Below are positions 10,250-18,421 of a DNA stretch of 41,750 bases, in pieces. Below the pieces are notes generated by a model. It worked only from the letters and a program-made list of their open reading frames with translations. It did no database searches and had not been told where the DNA came from. How positions within the stretch are numbered: the stretch's first letter is position 1; each line of letters begins with the position of its first letter. The position numbers and the translations under genes are program-made. Origin of the DNA: Pelomonas sp036404855 (GTDB taxonomy: Bacteria; Pseudomonadota; Gammaproteobacteria; Burkholderiales; Burkholderiaceae_C); the NCBI RefSeq assembly GCF_036404855.1, contig NZ_DASWYS010000007.1, positions 1-41,750 on the forward strand. Reading direction: 5' to 3'.

Positions 10250-11764
10250 TCAGGTGGGCGCCGCGCAGTGCTGCGCGATGTAGTCGGCGTGGTCGGGCAT
10301 GACATCGACACACTTGGCAATGACGTCCCGGACGCCCTCCATGTAGTCGTGCGTGTCCTGCTCGCTTTGCAGGTCGGCCAGCGGATGATGGCGCTGTGGC
10401 GTGAGGTTCTGCCCCTCCATGACCTGCACCCAGCCCACCTCGGCAAAGAGCTCGTTGTCGCGCCGGACCACGCGGCCGTGGCTGCCGTACAGCGCCAACT
10501 TCTCCTGCAGGGTGTCGGGCACGGTCATGTGGGCGCAGTCCCGCCAGAACGCCGAGTCATCACGCTGGTTCAGGTGGTAGTGCAGGATGATGAAGTCGCG
10601 GATGCGCTCGTAGTGGAAGCGGTTGCTGCGATTGAACTCGGCGATGTCCGTGGCACTGAAGCCGCGGTCCGGGAAGAAGTCGATCAGTTGCTGGACCGCG
10701 GACTGGATGAGGTGGATGGAGGTGGACTCCAGCGGCTCGAGAAACCCGCTTGCCAGGCCGATGGCGACGACGTTCTCGTTCCAGGCCAGGCGGCGCATGC
10801 CGGTCCTGAAGCGGATGGGGCGCGGGTCGGCCAGCGGCTTGCCGTCCAGGTGGGCCAGCAGGGTTGAGGCGGCCTCGTCGTCCGAGGTGTAGCGGCTGCA
10901 GTAGACGTGGCCGTTGCCGATGCGGTGCTGCAGCGGGATGCGCCACTGCCAGCCGGCCCGGTGCGCGGTCGAGCGTGTGTAGGGGGTCAGTGGCGCCACC
11001 GACTCGCAGGGCACGGCCAGGGCCCGGTCGCAGGGCAGCCAGTGCGTCCAGTCCTCGAAGCCCGTCTGCAGCGTCTGCTCGATCAGCAGGCCGCGAAAGC
11101 CCGAGCAGTCGATGAAGAGGTCGCCCTCGACCCGCTCTCCACTCTCCAGCACGACGGCGTCGATGTGCCCTGCATGCGCGCCCTCGCCCCGGCGCGTCGC
11201 ATGGGTGATCTTGCCCTCGGTGCGCTGCACGCCACGCGCTTCGCTGAGCCGGCGCAGGTGACGCGCATAGAGGCTGGCGTCGAAGTGGTAGGCGTAGGCA
11301 ATGTCCGCCAGCGGCGAGTTGCCAATGTCCGTGCGCGGCGGCATGAACTTGTTGGCCTTGGCCGCCATGCGCGTGATGGAGTAGTTCTCCAGCGGCAAGG
11401 CCCGGCCCAGCGCCCGCATCCGGTGCCAGTACTGCTCGAACGGCACGGTCCACAGATCCTGGCCCAACCGGCCGAAGCCGTGCATGTAGCGCTCGCCCAG
11501 CCGGCCCCAGTTGACGAACTCGATGCCCAGCTTGAAGCTCCCCCGCGTCTCGCGCAGGAACTCGTTCTCGTCCAGGCCGATGACGCGGTTGAAGCGCTGG
11601 ATCATCGGAATGGTGGCCTCGCCGACGCCGACGATGCCGATCTCGTCGGACTCGACAAGCTGGATGCGGTAGCGGCCGCGCAGCACGGTCGACAGCGCCG
11701 CGGCGGCCATCCAGCCGGCGGTGCCGCCACCGACGATGACGATGCGATCAATCTGAGCTTGCAT
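10250..11764 (-). CDS. Flavin-dependent (tryptophan) halogenase-family protein
   Basis: A 504-residue member of the flavin-dependent halogenase family. The FAD-binding GGGTAGW is at residues 12-18, the catalytic Lys equivalent to PrnA K79 is K78 (SFKLG), the halogenase signature WxWxIP is W272-P277 (WQWRIP), and the FLEPLES motif ends with E346, the position of the PrnA catalytic Glu. All residues expected for hypohalous-acid chemistry are thus present. The reduced flavin must come from a separate reductase; none is in the window. It sits between a TonB-dependent receptor and an amylase. Homologues in such TonB/sugar loci are known, but their natural substrate is unclear, and free tryptophan is not established. 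The start ATG at 11764 has only a weak ribosome site, and the upstream receptor gene ends in a strong terminator. Confidence 0.85.
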   Translation of the reverse strand: MQAQIDRIVIVGGGTAGWMAAAALSTVLRGRYRIQLVESDEIGIVGVGEATIPMIQRFNRVIGLDENEFLRETRGSFKLGIEFVNWGRLGERYMHGFGRLGQDLWTVPFEQYWHRMRALGRALPLENYSITRMAAKANKFMPPRTDIGNSPLADIAYAYHFDASLYARHLRRLSEARGVQRTEGKITHATRRGEGAHAGHIDAVVLESGERVEGDLFIDCSGFRGLLIEQTLQTGFEDWTHWLPCDRALAVPCESVAPLTPYTRSTAHRAGWQWRIPLQHRIGNGHVYCSRYTSDDEAASTLLAHLDGKPLADPRPIRFRTGMRRLAWNENVVAIGLASGFLEPLESTSIHLIQSAVQQLIDFFPDRGFSATDIAEFNRSNRFHYERIRDFIILHYHLNQRDDSAFWRDCAHMTVPDTLQEKLALYGSHGRVVRRDNELFAEVGWVQVMEGQNLTPQRHHPLADLQSEQDTHDYMEGVRDVIAKCVDVMPDHADYIAQHCAAPT

Positions 11765-11785
11765 GAGGAAGGTCCCGCCGGATGG

Positions 11786-11818
11786 AAAAAGCCCCCGCCA
11801 CCTTGCGCTGGCGGGGGC
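11786..11818 (-). terminator. Intrinsic terminator after the TonB-dependent receptor gene
   Basis: A perfect 10-bp stem (11791-11800 with 11809-11818, GCCCCCGCCA/TGGCGGGGGC) with an 8-base loop is followed on the minus strand by TTTTT (11786-11790). It lies 17 bases past the receptor stop and 21 bases before the halogenase-like start, so it should greatly reduce read-through into the halogenase and amylase genes. Confidence 0.85.
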
Positions 11819-11835
11819 CGCGAGGCGCAACCGGA

Positions 11836-14610
11836 TTACAGCTTGTAGTTCAAGCCGAACAAGTAGGTCTTGCCGTACTTGGTGTTCTCGCGGATGTCGC
11901 TCGGGTTGTTGGCGTAGCGGATGAAGGGTTCGTCCGTCACGTTGTTGACCTGGAACACCAGAGACAGGCCCTTGAACATGCCGCGCTGCACTTCATAGCC
12001 CAGCTGCAAGTCCGTGACGGTGTCGCCCTTGACCCAGGTGAACTGGCGGTCGCCGGTGAAGCTGCTGACCTCGCCGATGAAGTCGCTGCGCTTGCGGGCC
12101 GCGACGCGCGCCGAGAAGCCGTACTTCTCGTAGTACAGGGTCAGGTTGCTGACGTTCTTGGACAGGCCCGGCAGCGGGATGTCAACCGAGCTGATGCCGT
12201 CCACGGTGACGCCGCCGATCAGCAGCTTCACCGAGCTGTTGGTGTAGCTGTAGTTGGCCTGCACGCCGAAGCCGTCCAGCGCCGACCAGAGCATGCTGAA
12301 GGGCATCGAGGCCGACAGTTCCAGCCCCTTCAAGGTGCCGCCATTGCCGTTCAGCGGCATCGTCAGCGCACCGATGTTGCTCGGCAGCTTCTTCGTCGAC
12401 GGCGTGATGTAGGGCGTGAAGTCGAACGGCACCGACTGACGCAGCACGTAGGTGCGCAGGTCCTTGTAGAAACCGGCGACGCCGACGTAGGCCTTGGTGC
12501 CGAAGTACTTCTCGTAGGCCACGTCGAAGGCGTTGGCGCGGGTGGGCTTCAGCGAGGGATTGCCGGCGTCGCCGGTGTAGATCTCGCGCTGCTGGCCGTT
12601 CTCATTGAAGGTGCTGACGCTCAGACCCAGGCTGGCACGCATCTCGTTCAGGTTGGCGCGTGCCATCACGCGGGACACGCCCAGGCGCACGATCTGGTCG
12701 GAGCTGAGCTCGAAGTTCAGGTTCAGGCTCGGCAGGATGTCGGTGTAGTTCGCGCCGCCCTTGCTCTCCAGGGCCGGGCAGTTCTGGTCGCTCGGGCAAT
12801 TGCCGCGGTCGACGTTGAAGCCGGTGGAGTTCTGCTTCGTCCCCACCACCTGCAGGCCGACGTTGCCGCGCACCGGCATGCCCAGAAGCTCGGTGTCGAT
12901 GTCCGCCCGGGCGAAGGCGGTGCTGAGCTTCTCCTGCACCTTCCAGTCCTTGTTGTAGATGTCCGGATGGAGCTTGGGCGCGATCTGGTAGACCGAGCCG
13001 ATGGCGTTCGTCGGATCGAAGGTGGCGAAGGTGATCCCGCTGAGCGTCAGCGTGCCGGAGCCGGGCATGTCGGCCGCCCCCAGCGGGCCGGCGCCGGCGA
13101 TGACGAGACGACCCTCGACATAGGCGCGGGTCTTCTCGCGCTCGGTGTAGTTGGCGCCGAGCTGGTAGCCGGAGAACCAGGCGTTGTCCTTCAGTGCCTT
13201 GTGAAGCACCAGCTTGCCGGAGTTCAGCTCGTCGTTGACATTGGGGAGCTTGGAGTAGCCCGCCTGAGGCGAGTTGACGCCGCCCCCCCAGCCCTGGACG
13301 TCGGTCAGCTTGACGATGTTGCGGTCCGCGTAGTTGAAGCCCGGCTTGAAGCTGCGGCCGTCCGTGAACTGCAGGGTGTCCATCTGCGCGGTGTTCGGCG
13401 CGGACTGCGCCAGGCCGGCCGTCGTCTCGATGATCTGGCCGCGGCGCTTGGCGGTCGAGCGGTTCAGGTCTGCCTCGAGCATCCAGTCGCCGTCGAACTT
13501 GAACTTGTTGTTCCAGCCGACCGAGCTCAGGCGGTCCTTCAGGTCCTCGGCGTCGTTGCGGATGACCGCGCGGACGTTGTTGAACGTGCCCTGGGTCACG
13601 TTGCTGCCGCTCAGCGTCGCGTTGATGAGCTGACCGGGCTTGTCGTAGCCGTTGCCCCCGGCGTCCAGCCACGAGTCGTTCAGCGGCGCCTGGAAGCCCT
13701 TGGTGCTCTTGACCTGGTCGAACTTGGAGTAGTAGACGTCGACCGTGCTCTCGAAGTTGGCGTTAGGTTTGAACTGAAGCACCGCCATCGCGCCGTCACG
13801 CGTTTGCTTGGTCTGATCGGCGAAGAGGCCGAAACCGTTGTACGGCACATTGACCGTCTGGCCGTTGAAGGGGGCCGTGCCACCGCCCCAGGAGTCGAAG
13901 CGCTCGGTCTGGCCGGTCGTCTCATCCAGGCGCGCAAAGCCCAGGGCCACGCCGATGGTGCGATCGGCGAAGTTGTCGATGTAGGAAACGCTGGCGCGGA
14001 AGCCATCGCCCTCGCTGACCGTGCCGACCCCCAGCTTCTGCTTGCGGTAGTTCAGAGCCACGGCGCGATCCTTGAACGCGAGCGGGCGGGCCGTCTGCAT
14101 GTTGAACGTCCCCGACAGGCCGTGGCCGACCAGGGCGGCGTCGGGCGACTTGTAGATGTCGACCTTGCTGATCAACTCGCCCGGGAACTGGTCGAACTCG
14201 ACTCCACGGCTGTCACCGGTGGTGACCTGCTCGCGACCGTTCAGCAGCGTGGCGGCGTAGTCGGGCGCCATGCCGCGGATGCTGATCTGCGACGCACGGC
14301 CTCGCGTGCGCTGCGCCGCAATGCCGGGCAGACGCGCGATGGACTCGGCGATGCTGGTGTCGGGCAGCTTGCCGATGTCTTCGGCGGAGATCGACTCGAT
14401 GATCGAGTTCGAATTCTTCTTCGTGACGATGGCGTCTTCGATGCCCTTGCGGATGCCCGTGACGACCACGGTGTCCAGGGTCTGCGCCGCGGCGGCCTGC
14501 TGCGCCAGGGCGCCGGTCGAGGCAATCAGCAGCGTGCAGCCGATGGCCACCGGGCTGATGCGGAAGGACATGGCGGCCGGCTTGCCGCGCCCGTCGTTGC
14601 TCATGGTCAT
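11836..14610 (-). CDS. TonB-dependent outer-membrane receptor, probably for maltodextrins
   Basis: Outer-membrane transporter of 924 residues powered by TonB-ExbBD. A signal peptide ends near ALA36, followed by a TonB-box-like TLDTVVVTG (44-52), a plug domain with IAESIARLPGIAAQ and ISIRGM motifs, and a long beta-barrel ending in the typical C-terminal strand (LFGLNYKL). Its layout is that of the Caulobacter/Xanthomonas-type sugar receptors. The ATG at 14610 is preferred because AAAGGAG lies 6 bases upstream; an in-frame ATG two codons later is an alternative. The neighbours (halogenase-like, amylase, glucokinase, malEFGK) support malto-oligosaccharides as substrate, but this is inferred. A HexR-like box lies about 250 bases upstream and a weaker one about 95 bases upstream. 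A terminator follows the gene. Confidence 0.88.
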   Translation of the reverse strand: MTMSNDGRGKPAAMSFRISPVAIGCTLLIASTGALAQQAAAAQTLDTVVVTGIRKGIEDAIVTKKNSNSIIESISAEDIGKLPDTSIAESIARLPGIAAQRTRGRASQISIRGMAPDYAATLLNGREQVTTGDSRGVEFDQFPGELISKVDIYKSPDAALVGHGLSGTFNMQTARPLAFKDRAVALNYRKQKLGVGTVSEGDGFRASVSYIDNFADRTIGVALGFARLDETTGQTERFDSWGGGTAPFNGQTVNVPYNGFGLFADQTKQTRDGAMAVLQFKPNANFESTVDVYYSKFDQVKSTKGFQAPLNDSWLDAGGNGYDKPGQLINATLSGSNVTQGTFNNVRAVIRNDAEDLKDRLSSVGWNNKFKFDGDWMLEADLNRSTAKRRGQIIETTAGLAQSAPNTAQMDTLQFTDGRSFKPGFNYADRNIVKLTDVQGWGGGVNSPQAGYSKLPNVNDELNSGKLVLHKALKDNAWFSGYQLGANYTEREKTRAYVEGRLVIAGAGPLGAADMPGSGTLTLSGITFATFDPTNAIGSVYQIAPKLHPDIYNKDWKVQEKLSTAFARADIDTELLGMPVRGNVGLQVVGTKQNSTGFNVDRGNCPSDQNCPALESKGGANYTDILPSLNLNFELSSDQIVRLGVSRVMARANLNEMRASLGLSVSTFNENGQQREIYTGDAGNPSLKPTRANAFDVAYEKYFGTKAYVGVAGFYKDLRTYVLRQSVPFDFTPYITPSTKKLPSNIGALTMPLNGNGGTLKGLELSASMPFSMLWSALDGFGVQANYSYTNSSVKLLIGGVTVDGISSVDIPLPGLSKNVSNLTLYYEKYGFSARVAARKRSDFIGEVSSFTGDRQFTWVKGDTVTDLQLGYEVQRGMFKGLSLVFQVNNVTDEPFIRYANNPSDIRENTKYGKTYLFGLNYKL

Positions 14611-14704
14611 GAATGTCTCCTTTATGTCGTGGAAAGCGACGTGGCCCCTGTCGCGGCGCTGCTGAGCGCACATTCGGGCGAGAACTCAACGTCTCGACCA
14701 TGTT

Positions 14705-14719
14705 TGTATCAAAACTAGA
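14705..14719. promoter_or_regulatory. Weak HexR-like half-palindrome before the receptor
   Basis: TGTATCAAAACTAGA differs at two positions from TGTAG-N5-CTACA and shares CAAAACTA with the box at 16126. It lies about 95 bases upstream of the receptor start, within the AT-rich putative promoter. It may be a secondary operator or chance. Confidence 0.3.
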
Positions 14720-14858
14720 TTTTGAGCCGCACCTGCGTAAACCCTAGAAGTGGCGCATAAACGACCCAATTTCCGACCAATACTAAGGGAAAACCATCAT
14801 TTAATCGATGCATCCCTTCCATCCTCGCTCCACTTAAGTTCAGCCAAGCATCCAAATG

Positions 14859-14873
14859 TGTAGCTCAACTACA
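14859..14873. promoter_or_regulatory. HexR-like operator upstream of the receptor gene
   Basis: TGTAGCTCAACTACA is a TGTAG-N5-CTACA palindrome. This is the consensus form described for HexR, an RpiR-family regulator of sugar catabolism in gamma- and betaproteobacteria. Matching boxes precede both glucokinase genes. The likely binder is the RpiR-type domain encoded at 16351. Confidence 0.6.
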
Positions 14874-14992
14874 GACTCAGGATTCGGCCGATACGGCGCA
14901 GGCCGCCGCAGCAAGCACGAGCCACGAAGCCGGAAGCGGCTGCGCCGACCGGGCGGCGCCGGGCGCCACCAGTCGGACAGGAAAGACGGTGG

Positions 14993-15024
14993 AAAAAAAG
15001 GTGCAGGCCCGCGCGCGGCGGGCC
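14993..15024 (-). terminator. Terminator of the stand-alone glucokinase gene
   Basis: On the minus strand a 7-bp perfect stem (15018-15024 with 15006-15012, GGCCCGC/GCGGGCC, 5-base loop) lies just past the glucokinase stop and is followed, after 6 bases, by seven T residues (14993-14999). The gap between stem and T-run makes it slightly unusual, but termination here is likely. Confidence 0.65.
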
Positions 15025-15029
15025 GGACG

Positions 15030-16022
15030 TCAGGCCTCGGCCTGCTCCAGCGCCAGGGCGGCGCCAGAGAGTGCGGCCAGCGTGTCGGTGATCAGGGCCG
15101 TCGGAATGCCGGCCAGGAAGGCCTGGAAGCGACCCTTGGCCTCGAAACGGCGGCGGAACTCCGACTGGAAGAAGCGCTCTCCCAGGCGCGGCACGATGCC
15201 GCCGCCGATGAAGACACCGCCGCGCGCACCCAGCGTCAGCGCGACGTTGCCGGCGAACCCGCCCAGCATGGCGCAAAAGACATCCAGCGTGCGGGCGCAG
15301 GCCGGCGACTCGCCCGCCAGGCCGCGGGCCACGATCTGCTCGGTGGACAGTGCGCCCACCTCCTCACCCTGCCCCAACACCGCAGCCACGGCGCGGCACA
15401 GCACCGGCAACCCGATGCCCGACAGAAATCGCTCGGCCGACACATGAGGGTACTCGCGTCGCGCCTGGCTCAGCACGGCGCCCTCGAAATCGTCGGCCGG
15501 CGCCAGCGTCGCATGCCCGCCTTCGCCCGGCAGCGCCAACCAGCGACCGGGCGCCCGAACGACGCCGCCCACGCCCAGACCCGTACCCGGGCCGATGACG
15601 GCCATCACCGTGCCGGCCGCCACGTCGCCCGCGGCGGGCGGCGACGCCTCCCAGGCGCGCAGCTGATGCGCGCGCAGCCGCGGCAGCGACAGCGCCTGGG
15701 CCTCGAAGTCGTTCAGGCACAGCAGCGTCTGCAGGCCCAGCTCGTCCTGCGTGCCGGCGCGCGAGAAGCTCCAGGCACCGTTGGTCAGCTCGATGTGGTC
15801 CCCGTGCAGCGCCGTCGCCAGTGCGAAGGCCGCACTGCGCGGCTTGGCCTGGCCCGGCGCCTGGCCGGCCAGGTAGGCCCGCACCGCTGCGGCCGGGCCG
15901 GCATGCCCGGCCACGGGCAGAACCCGCACATCCTCCACCGGGGCACCCGGGCCGGCCACGGTGCCGAAGCGGGCGTTCGTGCCACCGACATCGGCGACCA
16001 GCCAGGGGAAGGCCGCGCTCAT
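15030..16022 (-). CDS. glk: Glucokinase (stand-alone)
   Basis: Glucokinase of the bacterial Glk (ROK-unrelated) family, 330 residues, phosphorylating glucose with ATP in the cytoplasm. The phosphate-binding ADVGGTNARFG is at residues 10-20, the catalytic base is D105 in LNDFEA, the second nucleotide motif GPGTGLG is at 144-150, and the glucose-binding EGGH is at 167-170. The start ATG at 16022 is preceded by GGGAGA. It is transcribed divergently from the glucokinase-regulator fusion at 16351, with a HexR-like box 104 bases upstream of its start. It probably handles glucose released from imported maltodextrins. A terminator follows the stop. Confidence 0.92.
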   Translation of the reverse strand: MSAAFPWLVADVGGTNARFGTVAGPGAPVEDVRVLPVAGHAGPAAAVRAYLAGQAPGQAKPRSAAFALATALHGDHIELTNGAWSFSRAGTQDELGLQTLLCLNDFEAQALSLPRLRAHQLRAWEASPPAAGDVAAGTVMAVIGPGTGLGVGGVVRAPGRWLALPGEGGHATLAPADDFEGAVLSQARREYPHVSAERFLSGIGLPVLCRAVAAVLGQGEEVGALSTEQIVARGLAGESPACARTLDVFCAMLGGFAGNVALTLGARGGVFIGGGIVPRLGERFFQSEFRRRFEAKGRFQAFLAGIPTALITDTLAALSGAALALEQAEA

Positions 16023-16125
16023 GCCCGGTCTCCCGAAACGCTAGAGACGATGACGAAGGCGGGGACTTGCAGGATTCGAGCTTGAACGGACACGGCGGGA
16101 AGGCGAAATTTCGGTCGCGGCGGAC

Positions 16126-16140
16126 GGTAGCAAAACTACA
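16126..16140. promoter_or_regulatory. HexR-like operator facing the stand-alone glucokinase
   Basis: GGTAGCAAAACTACA matches TGTAG-N5-CTACA with one mismatch (first base). It lies 104 bases upstream of the minus-strand glucokinase start. Confidence 0.5.
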
Positions 16141-16249
16141 CGTCTTCCACAATACAGAGCTCCCCGGATCTCGCTTCTTCTTGGGGGCAAGCGCTTTCAG
16201 AACTGGCAAAGCGGGGCTTTTCGCGGGGAGAATTCGGTGCACTTCAAGC

Positions 16250-16264
16250 TGTAGTGCAGCTACA
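16250..16264. promoter_or_regulatory. HexR-like operator before the glucokinase-RpiR fusion gene
   Basis: TGTAGTGCAGCTACA is a perfect TGTAG-N5-CTACA palindrome whose 3' end is 86 bases upstream of the ATG at 16351. Binding by the encoded RpiR-type domain would make the gene autoregulated. Confidence 0.6.
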
Positions 16265-16350
16265 GCCCCAAACCGACCGCGGCGAGCCGGTGCTCGCGCC
16301 CGCCTGCTGAATAATCCGCCGCTCGACTCCATCCAGCCCTGGCCGCACCC

Positions 16351-18255
16351 ATGCCCCGTTTCGACAGCCCCCGCCTGCTTGCCGACATTGGCGGTACCTA
16401 TGCCCGCTTCGCGCTGGAACTCGGGCCGGGCGAGTTCGCGCAGATGGCGTCGCTGCGCTGCGCCGACCACGCCGACTTCCACGCCGCCGTGCGCGCCTAC
16501 CTGGGCGGGCTGAGCCTGCAGGACGTCGGCGCGCAGATCGCCCACGCGGCCATCGCCATCGCCAACCCGGTCGAGGGCGACCGGGTGCGCATGACCAACT
16601 ACCACTGGCAGTTCTCCATCGACGAGATGCGCCAGCGCCTGGGGCTGGACACGCTGGTGGTCGTCAACGACTTCACCGCACTGGCCATGGCCCTGCCCCG
16701 GCTGGCCGACGTGGACGTGCGCCAGGTCGGCGGCGGCCAGGCGCGCCGACCGAGCGTCATCGGCCTGCTGGGCGCCGGCACGGGCCTGGGCGTGTCGGGC
16801 CTGATCCCGGCCGGCGAAGGCTGGATCGCGCTGGGCACCGAGGGGGGCCACGTCAACTTCGGCCCGCGCGACGAGCGCGAGATGGACATCCTGAAGTTCG
16901 CCTGGAAGACGCTGGACCATGTCTCCTACGAACGCCTGATCTCCGGCGCCGGCCTGGAACTCATCCACCGCGCACTGACCGCGCGCAACGGCGTCGCCGC
17001 CGAGCCGCTGCTGGCGCCGGCCATCACCCAGAGGGCGCTGGAGGACGGCGACGCACTGTGCCTGGAGACGCTGGAGGTCTTCTGCGGGCTGCTGGGCACG
17101 GCCGCGGCCAACCTCGCGGTGACGCTGGGCTCGCTGGGCGGCATCTACATCGGTGGCGGCATCGTGCCGCGCCTGGGCGAGTACTTCGATCGCAGCCCGT
17201 TTCGCAAGCGCTTCGAGGACAAGGGGCGCTTCCACGACTACGTCTCCGCCATCCCGACCTTCGTCATCACGGCCGAGAACGCGACGTTCAAGGGCGCATC
17301 GGCCATTCTCGAGAACCAGCTGCGCAACCTGCAGGCTTCGCCCGGCTCGGCCATCCTGGGCCAGATCCGCCGTGCCCGCAGCGAGCTGTCGCCGGCCGAG
17401 CTGCGCGTGGCCGACCTCGTGCTGGCCCAGCCGCGCTCCGTGCTGAACGACCCCATCGCCGAGATTGCGCGCGCCGCGGGCGTCAGCCAACCCACCGTCA
17501 TCCGCTTTTGCCGGTCGCTGGGCTGCGAGGGCCTGTCGGACTTCAAGCTGCGCCTGGCCTCGGGCCTGACCGGCACGGTGCCCGTCACGCACACGCAGGT
17601 GAACATCAACGACTCCATGCTGGAGCTGGGCGCCAAGGTGCTGGGCAACACGGCCAGCGCCATCCTGCAGGTGCGCAGCCACCTGAACCGCGACACCATC
17701 GACCGCGCCATCGACCTGCTGCTGTCGGCCAGTCGCATCGAGTTCTTCGCGTTGGGCCACTACGGGGTCGTCGCCCAGGACGCGCAGTTCAAGTTCCTGC
17801 GCTTCGGCATGCCCTGCGGCGCCTATACCGACCCTCGCCTGCAGCTGCTCGCCGCCGACGTGCTGCGCGAAGGCGATGTCGCCGTCGTCGTCAGCAGCGG
17901 CGGACGGCTGCCCGAGCTGTTGTCCGTCGTCGAGAAGGCGCAGGAGCGCGGCGCCAAGGTCGTGGCCATCACCGCCAGCCAGAGCCCGCTGGCCAAGAAG
18001 GCCGACGTCGCGCTGATCGTCGACCATGTCGAGGACATCGCCACGCACCTGCCCATGGTCAGTCGCATCCTGCACCTGCTGGTCATCGACATCCTGGCGG
18101 TGGGCGTGGCGATGCGCCGCAACCCCGACAGCATCGCCGCGCTGACCCATGGCGCCGAAGACGACGAGGCCAAGGCCGGCCGCGGCGCCACCACGGCGGC
18201 TCCCGGCGTCAGCATGGCCTCGCCGCTGGCGCGGCTGACGTCGCACAGCCGCTAG
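16351..18255 (+). CDS. glk: Bifunctional glucokinase / RpiR (HexR-like) transcriptional regulator
   Basis: A 634-residue fusion with the architecture of the Burkholderia bifunctional Glk protein. Residues 1-335 are glucokinase: D107 catalytic base (VNDFTA), GAGTGLG at 141-147, TEGGH at 163-167. Residues about 340-630 are an RpiR-type regulator: helix-turn-helix around 367-395 (IAEIARAAGVSQPTVIRFCR) and a sugar-phosphate-sensing SIS domain (about 460-590, with VVVSSGGRLPE). The first nucleotide motif reads GGTYARF, with Tyr17 replacing the usual Asn, and the SIS start reads ALGHYG where Burkholderia has GLGNSN; both could alter activity or ligand choice. The product may both phosphorylate glucose and bind the TGTAG-N5-CTACA boxes nearby. 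The ribosome site before the ATG is weak. Confidence 0.9.
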   Translation: MPRFDSPRLLADIGGTYARFALELGPGEFAQMASLRCADHADFHAAVRAYLGGLSLQDVGAQIAHAAIAIANPVEGDRVRMTNYHWQFSIDEMRQRLGLDTLVVVNDFTALAMALPRLADVDVRQVGGGQARRPSVIGLLGAGTGLGVSGLIPAGEGWIALGTEGGHVNFGPRDEREMDILKFAWKTLDHVSYERLISGAGLELIHRALTARNGVAAEPLLAPAITQRALEDGDALCLETLEVFCGLLGTAAANLAVTLGSLGGIYIGGGIVPRLGEYFDRSPFRKRFEDKGRFHDYVSAIPTFVITAENATFKGASAILENQLRNLQASPGSAILGQIRRARSELSPAELRVADLVLAQPRSVLNDPIAEIARAAGVSQPTVIRFCRSLGCEGLSDFKLRLASGLTGTVPVTHTQVNINDSMLELGAKVLGNTASAILQVRSHLNRDTIDRAIDLLLSASRIEFFALGHYGVVAQDAQFKFLRFGMPCGAYTDPRLQLLAADVLREGDVAVVVSSGGRLPELLSVVEKAQERGAKVVAITASQSPLAKKADVALIVDHVEDIATHLPMVSRILHLLVIDILAVGVAMRRNPDSIAALTHGAEDDEAKAGRGATTAAPGVSMASPLARLTSHSR

Positions 18256-18421
18256 GCGCAAGATCTGACCCCGCATGACTTTCGCCAAGACCGACTTCAC
18301 TCACGACGATGTGTGAATCCGGTGCGCGAGACGCCATCCGACTGCTACGCTAGGCCGGACAACCATCCATCGCGTCGACGCCGGCCGACGGGGCGAGAGA
18401 CCTCGGGATCCTGGGAGGGAC

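Larger units (their letters stand above)
14611..15029. other. Regulatory gap between the receptor and glucokinase genes
   Basis: This 419-bp gap has no gene. It contains the receptor's ribosome site, a weak HexR-like box (14705-14719), an AT-richer stretch (14700-14870) likely to hold the receptor promoter, a strong HexR-like palindrome (14859-14873), and the terminator of the upstream glucokinase gene (14993-15024). Confidence 0.6.
16023..16350. other. Divergent promoter region between the two glucokinase genes
   Basis: This 328-bp stretch has no gene. It carries two HexR-like boxes, one nearer each gene (16126-16140 and 16250-16264, centres 124 bases apart). No clear -35/-10 pair was recognised. 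Confidence 0.6.

Noticed and set aside
11782..14718. 978-codon plus-strand frame opposite the TonB receptor
   Set aside because: Antisense shadow; the minus strand has a full receptor with signal peptide, plug and terminal strand.
15364..18300. 978-codon minus-strand frame across both glucokinase genes
   Set aside because: It runs antisense to the fused gene and out of frame with the stand-alone gene; low-complexity Gln/His/Val/Asp-rich translation typical of a shadow frame.
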